DNA from: Deferribacteres bacterium
GTDB taxonomy: Bacteria > Nitrospirota > Thermodesulfovibrionia > UBA6902
Direction of reading: 5' to 3'
Assembly (NCBI GenBank): GCA_013152795.1
Contig: JAADFS010000224.1
Location: 1-11,102, forward strand
Length of the DNA: 11,102 nucleotides
Part shown: one piece after another, positions 6,483-11,102 of the stretch
Position numbering within the stretch: position 1 is the first letter of the stretch
How the letters are laid out: each line of letters starts with the position of its first letter
Translations under genes and position numbers: made by a program
Notes under the pieces: generated by a model
Database searches by the model: none
Seen by the model: the letters and a program-made list of their open reading frames with translations, nothing else
Told to the model about the DNA's origin: nothing

Positions 6483-7387
6483 TTGACGGATAGAAACTTC
6501 ACAGCCGCGTATCTCAAACTCTCCGGCAGGGAACTGAAGGAGAAAATACGTCTCGCCGGAGAAATCCTCAAGTGCTGCACCCTGTGCCCGCGCAGGTGCA
6601 GGGCCGACAGGACAGCGGGGGAGACCGGCTTTTGCAGGACAGGCGACAGGCCCGTTGTCTCAAGCTGGAATCCCCACTTCGGGGAAGAGTCGCCCCTTGT
6701 CGGCTATCACGGCTCGGGCACGATCTTCTTTACCCACTGCAATCTCGGGTGCCTGTTCTGCCAGAACTGGACGATCAGCCATCACGGCGAAGGCCGTGAA
6801 ATGAGGCACTGGCGGATATAATGCTTGCCCTGCAGGGCCAGGGCTGCCACAATATCAACCTTGTCACACCCACCCACCAGGTCCCGATGATTTTAAGGTC
6901 GCTTGAGATTGCCAGAGACAGGGGTCTTAAGGTCCCCATTGTTTACAACTGCGGCGGTTATGAGGCGGTTGAGACGCTGAAGATACTTGACGGGGTGATA
7001 GACATCTACATGCCGGATTTCAAGTATGCCGCCTCCGCCCCTGCTGAAAAATATTCAAAGGCACCGGACTATCCCTCTGTGGCAAAGGCCGCAATCAGGG
7101 AAATGCACCGCCAGGTGGGTGACCTGGTCATGGACAGAAACGGGATAGCCCTCCGGGGCCTGCTTGTCAGGCATCTTGTCCTGCCGGAAGGCCTGGCGGG
7201 TACGGAAGAGGTGGCGGAATTCATTGCAAGGGAAATCTCCCCGGATACTTACACGAATATCATGGCCCAGTACTACCCCTGCTACAAGGCATACGAACAC
7301 CCTCCCCTTGACAGGAGGATTACAGACCGGGAATACCGGCAGGCTGTCAGGGCGGCAAGGGAGGCCGGACTGAAAAGGCTGGACTGA
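6483..7387 (+). CDS. PflX-like radical SAM protein (COG1313-type), frameshifted
   Basis: A radical SAM iron-sulfur protein related to pyruvate formate-lyase activating enzymes; members cleave S-adenosylmethionine, but the substrate here is unknown. The TTG at 6483 opens the frame. CTLCPRRC (32-39) and GETGFC (46-51) are the N-terminal Cys motif of this subgroup. CNLGCLFCQNW places the CX3CX2C cluster ligands at Cys86, Cys90 and Cys93. The frame stops at 6819-6821. Homologous sequence (LADIMLALQGQGCHNINLVTPTH onwards) continues in another frame to the stop at 7387, so one base (or seven) is missing near 6801-6808. Repaired length is about 301 residues, normal for the group. No ribosome binding site is seen, and a heptamer element abuts the start. 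Either an assembly indel or a genuine decayed gene. Confidence 0.8.
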
Positions 7388-7468
7388 TGGATTCTTTTGT
7401 TCTAAACCTTTGACGTTGCAGGCCCTGGCGGCTTGATAATACTGTTGATGCGGAATATTATATGGGGA

Positions 7469-7910
7469 ATGACGGAGAGGGTCTCGCAGAAAAGCAGGGA
7501 GCTTTTTGATTCGGGGTTTTACTGTGCTGAAAGTGTCCTCCTGGCCATAGCCGGGCACAAAGGGATTCAGTCGGATTTGATCCCCGGGATAGCTACGGGT
7601 TTCTGCAGCGGCATGTCCAGGACCTGCGGGATGTGCGGGGCGGTGACCGGAGGGAATCAACATGGTGGCCGGAAGAAATTCCCCGGATGATTCCGTTGAA
7701 GAGAATTATCTCCTCGTCAGAAGGCTGCTGGAAATGTTCAAGGGAAAATTCGGGACGGTAAACTGCAGGGAGCTGATCGATTGCGACCTGGGCACGCAAA
7801 AGGGCCGCGAGAAATTCCAGGCGGACAACCTGAGCAGGCGCTGCAGGGAGTATACCGCCGAAGCCGCAGCCATGGCGTTGCTGCTCATTGAAGAGAAAAG
7901 CGGCGATTAG
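7469..7910 (+). CDS. C_GCAxxG_C_C-family putative redox protein, frameshifted
   Basis: A small Cys-rich protein of the C_GCAxxG_C_C family, thought to be redox-active; no reaction is established. From the ATG at 7469 (another in-frame ATG lies at 7448 and a TTG at 7433), the protein shows ELFDSGFYCAESVLLAI with Cys19, then SRTCGMCGAVTGG with the CGAxxG motif at 56-61. The frame then breaks: a GGG run at 7652-7654 has one G too many, and removing it continues into INMVAGRNSPDDSVEENY. From there it passes through FGTVNCREL (Cys99) and RRCREYTAEAA (Cys125) to the stop at 7910. Repaired length is 146 residues, typical. It lies 81 bases after the radical SAM gene on the same strand, probably cotranscribed. 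A weak TTGACG/GATAAT pair at 7410-7440 (19-base spacer) could also drive it. Confidence 0.8.
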
Positions 7911-7914
7911 CTCT

Positions 7915-7946
7915 CTCTCCTGCCCGGTTTATGCAACATTATAAGG
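7915..7946 (+). repeat. Short interspersed element between convergent genes
   Basis: The sequence CTCTCCTGCC, then CGGTTTATGCAACATTATAAGG, fills almost the whole 41-base gap between two convergent genes. It matches the end of heptamer element copy 3 (10241-10270) except for one C-insertion, one T/C change and an inserted TA. No heptamer array is attached, so it resembles a solo end of that element. No terminator hairpin is visible in the gap. Confidence 0.6.
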
Positions 7947-7951
7947 TTTAT

Positions 7952-9295
7952 CTATACCAGACTGCCGCCGTCGAAATTGTTTCCGCTGATATCAAGCAGG
8001 GACATTATGGTGGGGCCGACGTCTATTATGTTTATATCTTTCCTGTTTACCCCCCTGTTGATGTAAAACACCGCATCTTCCCGCGTGTGCCCCCCTGTGA
8101 GAAACCCTTTGCCGGAGATGCGGTCCTTGTTGATTGAGCCTTTGAGGTCATAGCCTTCGTAAGGCAGGGCGACAAGGTCGGGGGCCTCGTTGAAGAGGTC
8201 ACCGCTGTAGAGCTCTTCCCTGAAAAAGACCGATTTGATGACCTTCCGCCCGTCCACTTCCAGGGCAAGCAGTTCTTCTCTCAGTTTCCGCCTGAGGTCC
8301 TCGTATTCACCGGCAGCGACACTGCCTTCAGGATACCTCTCCTTTGTATGGATATAGAATCTCGCCGGGTCAAGCACAAAGACGCGGCTCTCGGCCAGCA
8401 TGTCCTCGAGGGACTCGGGGTTGTCCTTCCTGAATTTCAGGTATCCCTTCTCCTTGAGCCACGCATTCAGGTATATTTCCTTTTTTATTGTTGTAAACCC
8501 GTGGTCGGACAGTATGATGAACGGAACATCATCCCCTGTCCTTTCGTACATCTCGCCGATGAACCCATCCAGCCTCTTGTAAAAGTCAAGAAAAAAGCCG
8601 TGCTGCGGGTGCCCTTCGTCATCGAGCGCGTTCCACAGGTAGTGGTGCAGGCGGTCGGTCTCGGTGATCACGCCTATAAACAGGTTCCACTCGGCGTTAT
8701 CAAAAAAATGAAGAATAGCCTTTTTCCTTATCTCGAATGCGCTGTCGATCTCTCCTGCAAGGGCCTCCGCCGATTCCCGGGCCTTGCGGGTGTCGACATC
8801 CATTTTGTAACCGATGCCTTTCAGGTATTCATAGGCACTCTCGGGATAAGTGGCCTTTTTCAGATCAAGGGCCACGAATCCCGCGGTGAGAATCCCGTTC
8901 AGTTCCCTTGCAGGATAAGTCGACGGTATATTGAGGATAACGCTTTTCCTGCCGTGCCTGCCCGCTATGTCCCACAGCGTGCTGCTCCTGAGGTCATCCG
9001 AATTCGGAAACTTCCACTTGTACGTGCCCTTGCGCAGTTCCGTGAATCCGTAAATCCCGTGCCTTCCGGGATTTACCCCTGTCATGAATGTGCTCCATGA
9101 TGTGGATGAGACCTCGGGAATCGAGGCGCTCATGTCAGTGAGGGTTCCCTTTTGTGCAAGGGCCGAGAGGTTGGGCATCATGCCCTTTTCAATGAAACGG
9201 TTCAGGAGGCTGCAGGGCACACCGTCTATGCCGAGTACGACCACCCTGTCCTTTCCGCCTTTATGTCCAAGTTTCTTCTTGATGAATCCCAGCAT
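7952..9295 (-). CDS. Alkaline-phosphatase-superfamily (type I) phosphodiesterase/nucleotide pyrophosphatase, cytosolic
   Basis: A 447-residue metal-dependent hydrolase of the alkaline phosphatase superfamily, type I phosphodiesterase branch, expected to cleave a phosphodiester or pyrophosphate using two metals. Counting from the ATG at 9295, the ligand set is complete: Asp24 in VLGIDG, a Ser/Thr nucleophile around Ser63 in PEVSSTSWSTFMTG, Asp214 and His218 in ETDRLHHY, Asp264-His265 in LSDHGF, and His403 in TGGHTRED. The HGIYGF element after NPGR is typical. There is no signal peptide or membrane helix, so it should act in the cytoplasm. A GTG three bases upstream (9298) is the alternative start. 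The start overlaps the stop of the upstream PAPS-reductase-family gene, so the two are coupled. The substrate cannot be inferred, and phosphomutase or sulfatase relatives are less likely. Confidence 0.85.
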   Translation of the reverse strand: MLGFIKKKLGHKGGKDRVVVLGIDGVPCSLLNRFIEKGMMPNLSALAQKGTLTDMSASIPEVSSTSWSTFMTGVNPGRHGIYGFTELRKGTYKWKFPNSDDLRSSTLWDIAGRHGRKSVILNIPSTYPARELNGILTAGFVALDLKKATYPESAYEYLKGIGYKMDVDTRKARESAEALAGEIDSAFEIRKKAILHFFDNAEWNLFIGVITETDRLHHYLWNALDDEGHPQHGFFLDFYKRLDGFIGEMYERTGDDVPFIILSDHGFTTIKKEIYLNAWLKEKGYLKFRKDNPESLEDMLAESRVFVLDPARFYIHTKERYPEGSVAAGEYEDLRRKLREELLALEVDGRKVIKSVFFREELYSGDLFNEAPDLVALPYEGYDLKGSINKDRISGKGFLTGGHTREDAVFYINRGVNRKDINIIDVGPTIMSLLDISGNNFDGGSLV

Positions 9296-10119
9296 CACAT
9301 GTATCCCAGGTCTCTGAGCTTGCCCATAATCTCTTCCTTACTCTGCCCGCGGCCGGCCCTTTCATAGGTGTTCTCCAGGTCCTGTTCCCATGCAGGGATG
9401 TCGGCCATTTTGACTGTGGAACCCTTTGCTCCCAGCGAACGGTAACCCTCCTTGTAGAGGACACAGAATGGGATATTATATTTGAAGATGAAATTCCAGA
9501 TATCCCTTTCCTTGAAATGCAGGATCGGCTGAATCCGGGTATGCGGGGGATTTTCCCTTGAACTGAAGAAGGTCTCCTCCACCCTTGCCTCCTGTTCATC
9601 CCACCTGATGGCCGTTGAAAGCGCCGTGATCCCGTTGTCTTCCAGAAATACATTCATGGCCACGGTCTTCATCAGGTGGTTGCCTACGAATGACTCAGGC
9701 TCAAACGGGAATTCCTCCTCTTCATATTCAAGCTTTGCTATCTCCTGCCTGTTGCGCTCGTTGAGGTCGGCAACCCTGATCATGTCGCCCACTTTCTCCG
9801 CCTTGTCGCTTACATCCGTGTTCTTTACAATCACCACATTAAGGTCCCATTCCTTTTTGAGCTGGTTCACGATGTCCCATATCTCGTCAAACACATATCC
9901 TTCATCAATAAACATGCACCTGGGCATGGGCACTCCGAGTTCCCTGCACGTCTCCCTGAAGAGCCAGACCATTGTGGTGCTGTCTTTGCCCCCTGTCCAT
10001 GCCACGGCCATCTTCTCCGTCCCGAATTTATCTATTGCCTCCCTTATGATCTTTTTGGAATGGTCGATCTTTTCCTCCAGACTCAGGTCCATCAGTTTTT
10101 CTCTTTCATCCTGTGCCAT
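9295..10119 (-). CDS. PAPS-reductase/CysD-like family protein (PP-loop ATP pyrophosphatase)
   Basis: A 274-residue member of the adenine nucleotide alpha-hydrolase-like superfamily. The PP-loop WTGGKDST is at 41-48 (Lys45, Asp46, Ser47). AIRWDEQEAR (170-179), HTRIQPIL (193-200) and GYRSLGAKGST (225-235) resemble the nucleotide- and substrate-binding segments of CysD (sulfate adenylyltransferase small subunit) and of PAPS reductases. The C-terminal ECGLH catalytic Cys of true PAPS reductases is absent, and no CysN GTPase gene is nearby. It may therefore activate another substrate by adenylylation; this is inference. The ATG at 10119 is firmly set by a strong AAGGAGG at 10124-10130, five bases... 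upstream. It is first in a two-gene operon with the phosphodiesterase and divergent from the Crp/Fnr gene. Confidence 0.85.
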   Translation of the reverse strand: MAQDEREKLMDLSLEEKIDHSKKIIREAIDKFGTEKMAVAWTGGKDSTTMVWLFRETCRELGVPMPRCMFIDEGYVFDEIWDIVNQLKKEWDLNVVIVKNTDVSDKAEKVGDMIRVADLNERNRQEIAKLEYEEEEFPFEPESFVGNHLMKTVAMNVFLEDNGITALSTAIRWDEQEARVEETFFSSRENPPHTRIQPILHFKERDIWNFIFKYNIPFCVLYKEGYRSLGAKGSTVKMADIPAWEQDLENTYERAGRGQSKEEIMGKLRDLGYM

Positions 10120-10164
10120 TTTTCCTCCTTATGTTTACCTTAACAGTGGCATGAAAATATCCAC

Positions 10165-10268
10165 TTCAGAGGGTGCGGTTGTCAGGGTGCAGAAAAAACA
10201 TAAAATTCCACCTTTTCAACTCAGAACTTTGAAGCCGCAACTCTCCTGCCGGTTCATGCAACATTAAG
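10165..10268 (-). repeat. Heptamer-built dispersed element, copy 3
   Basis: Read on the minus strand it has the same order as copy 2: CTTAATGTTGCAT, a G-rich link, units GCGGCTT, CAAAGTT, CTGAGTT, an unrelated-looking A/T-rich insert, ATGTTTTTT, then CTGCACC, CTGACAA, CCGCACC, CTCTGAA. In the ATGTTTTTT-to-CTCTGAA part it is 37 bases against 44 in copy 2: one CTGCACC unit fewer and one substitution. It fills much of the 371-base gap between the PAPS-family gene and the Crp/Fnr gene. Confidence 0.75.
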
Positions 10269-10413
10269 GTTAGGTTTAAGCATATCTTATAATAATATTA
10301 GCCTATCCGCCTTTTTTATAACAAGTCTTTCCCTGCATAACCTGAAAAACTCCCCCCACCATGGATTTTTTCGGTGGTTGTGTTATTATCTCCTTATACA
10401 GTTAATGGCGCCG

Positions 10414-10442
10414 TTGAAAAACCGGTCCCGTTTAACTATTAA
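10414..10442 (+). promoter_or_regulatory. Candidate promoter of the Crp/Fnr-family gene
   Basis: TTGAAA (10414-10419, 5 of 6) and TATTAA (10437-10442, 4 of 6) are 17 bases apart, predicting a start near 10449 and a leader of about 42 bases. The preceding AT-rich 10269-10413 also contains a perfect TATAAT at 10288-10293 with no good -35, and a weak CCACC/GGTGG stem at 10356-10377. Confidence 0.4.
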
Positions 10443-10444
10443 AC
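10430..10444. promoter_or_regulatory. Palindrome over the -10, possible operator
   Basis: GTTTAA (10430-10435) and TTAAAC (10439-10444) form a perfect 6-base inverted repeat with a 3-base spacer, overlapping the predicted -10. A dimeric regulator bound here would block transcription; self-repression by the downstream Crp/Fnr protein is one option. Confidence 0.3.
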
Positions 10445-10490
10445 CAATCCTGAGGGCCGCACTCGCAGAGAGTATTCAAGAGGAAGCGCC

Positions 10491-11102
10491 GTGAAGGAAA
10501 AGTACGATAAGAATTGTCTGAAAAGGGTTCAACTCTTCTCTTCATTAACGGATGAGGAAATCGAACTCATCACAAGGAAACTGATCCTCAAGCAGTTCAA
10601 GAAAAACGACACGATCCTCTACGAAGAAGACACCAATGAATATATGTACATAATCCTGATGGGGAAGGTCAAGGTCGTAAAGTCAACAGAGGACGGAAAG
10701 GAAATAATTCTTGCAATGCACGGGGCAGGGAGTTTCTTCGGGGAGATGTCCCTGATAGACGGCAAGACCACCCCTGCATCGGTGATTGCCACGGAAGACT
10801 CGCTCATTGCAATAATCGCCAAAAAGGATTTTTTCTTCATAATATTCTCCCAGAACAAGGTGACGAGAAACCTGCTGCAGATACTGTGTGCCAGGCTCCG
10901 TAAGGCCTGGGATACAATACAACTGCTGAATTTCAACAACGCAGCCCAGAGGACCAAGACGCTGTTTTATATGCTCTCTGACGAGTACGGCGAGAGAATG
11001 TCTGACGGGAGAACCATACTGAAGATAAAGCTCACCCATCAGGACATCTCGGACATGACGGGCCTTACCCGTGAGACGGTCACCCGGGTGATTGACAGAT
11101 TC
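10491..11102 (+). CDS. Crp/Fnr-family transcriptional regulator (C-terminus beyond window)
   Basis: A dimeric effector-responsive DNA-binding regulator, 204 codons visible. The GTG start at 10491 follows an AGAGGAAG ribosome binding site. An N-terminal cyclic-nucleotide-binding-type beta-roll spans about residues 13-120, with GKVKVVKSTEDGKEIIL and SFFGEMSLIDGKTTPAS. A long dimerisation helix follows (about 122-150), then a winged helix-turn-helix at 181-204 (LTHQDISDMTGLTRETVTRV). The Arg-Ser pair that binds the cAMP phosphate in E. coli CRP is replaced by Thr-Pro in TTPAS (93-97). The N-terminal Cys cluster of FNR is absent too (only Cys10). It is thus probably neither a cAMP nor an Fe-S sensor, and its ligand is unknown. 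It is divergent from the PAPS-family operon, which it could regulate. Confidence 0.9.
   Translation, partial: MKEKYDKNCLKRVQLFSSLTDEEIELITRKLILKQFKKNDTILYEEDTNEYMYIILMGKVKVVKSTEDGKEIILAMHGAGSFFGEMSLIDGKTTPASVIATEDSLIAIIAKKDFFFIIFSQNKVTRNLLQILCARLRKAWDTIQLLNFNNAAQRTKTLFYMLSDEYGERMSDGRTILKIKLTHQDISDMTGLTRETVTRVIDRF

Noticed and set aside
8348..9100. Plus-strand 250-codon frame opposite the phosphodiesterase
   Set aside because: It is the antisense shadow of a well-supported gene with complete catalytic motifs and has no recognisable features itself.
7952..10119. PAPS-reductase-like plus alkaline-phosphatase-superfamily pair as a BREX-type (PglZ-containing) defence fragment
   Set aside because: The phosphatase-fold protein is a complete type I phosphodiesterase rather than PglZ, and no methylase, BrxC-like ATPase or BrxL gene is present.

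Overview
The window looks like chromosome from a Gram-negative, probably anaerobic bacterium of moderate GC content. An MlaE-type lipid-transport permease implies an outer membrane, and the complete mreBCD-mrdA-rodA cluster implies a rod-shaped cell. The mixture of cell-shape genes, a PflX-like radical SAM protein, a C_GCAxxG_C_C redox protein and a CysD-like PAPS-reductase-family protein would suit Nitrospirota (Thermodesulfovibrionia) or Deltaproteobacteria-like lineages. That placement is inference, not proof.

Layout. Positions 1-164 (minus) hold the first 54 codons of mlaE. Positions 165-398 are a repeat-rich spacer with a G-quadruplex motif, a GC-rich hairpin and a heptamer array. Positions 399-6086 (minus) are one tightly packed elongasome operon, transcribed RDD membrane protein - mreB - mreC - mreD - mrdA (PBP2) - rodA, with overlaps or gaps of 6-30 bases. 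Its mreD reading frame is broken at a T6 run that also fits a -1 slippery heptamer. Positions 6093-6482 form a divergent regulatory spacer with back-to-back sigma70-like promoters, hairpins and a second heptamer element. Positions 6483-7910 (plus) carry a radical SAM PflX-like gene and a Cys-rich C_GCAxxG_C_C gene, each with one apparent frameshift. Positions 7952-10119 (minus) are a two-gene operon, a PAPS-reductase/CysD-like ATP-pyrophosphatase followed by a cytosolic alkaline-phosphatase-superfamily phosphodiesterase. Positions 10165-10268 hold a third heptamer element, and 10491-11102 (plus) the start of a Crp/Fnr-family regulator that runs off the window.

How the genes work together. MreB filaments, MreC and MreD organise the RodA glycosyltransferase and PBP2 transpeptidase that elongate the cell wall. 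The RDD protein is translationally coupled to mreB and may be an accessory membrane factor. The PAPS-family/phosphodiesterase pair is cotranscribed, suggesting one pathway, but its substrate cannot be read from sequence.

Most notable observations: (i) the mreD frameshift on a slippery sequence; (ii) a dispersed intergenic element built of 7-bp units, three copies in 11 kb, two of which differ by exactly one 7-bp unit in their C-rich arm; (iii) a short core related to TTTATGCAACATTA at the ends of these elements and also alone. Three frameshifted genes in 11 kb also raise the possibility of indel errors in the assembly.
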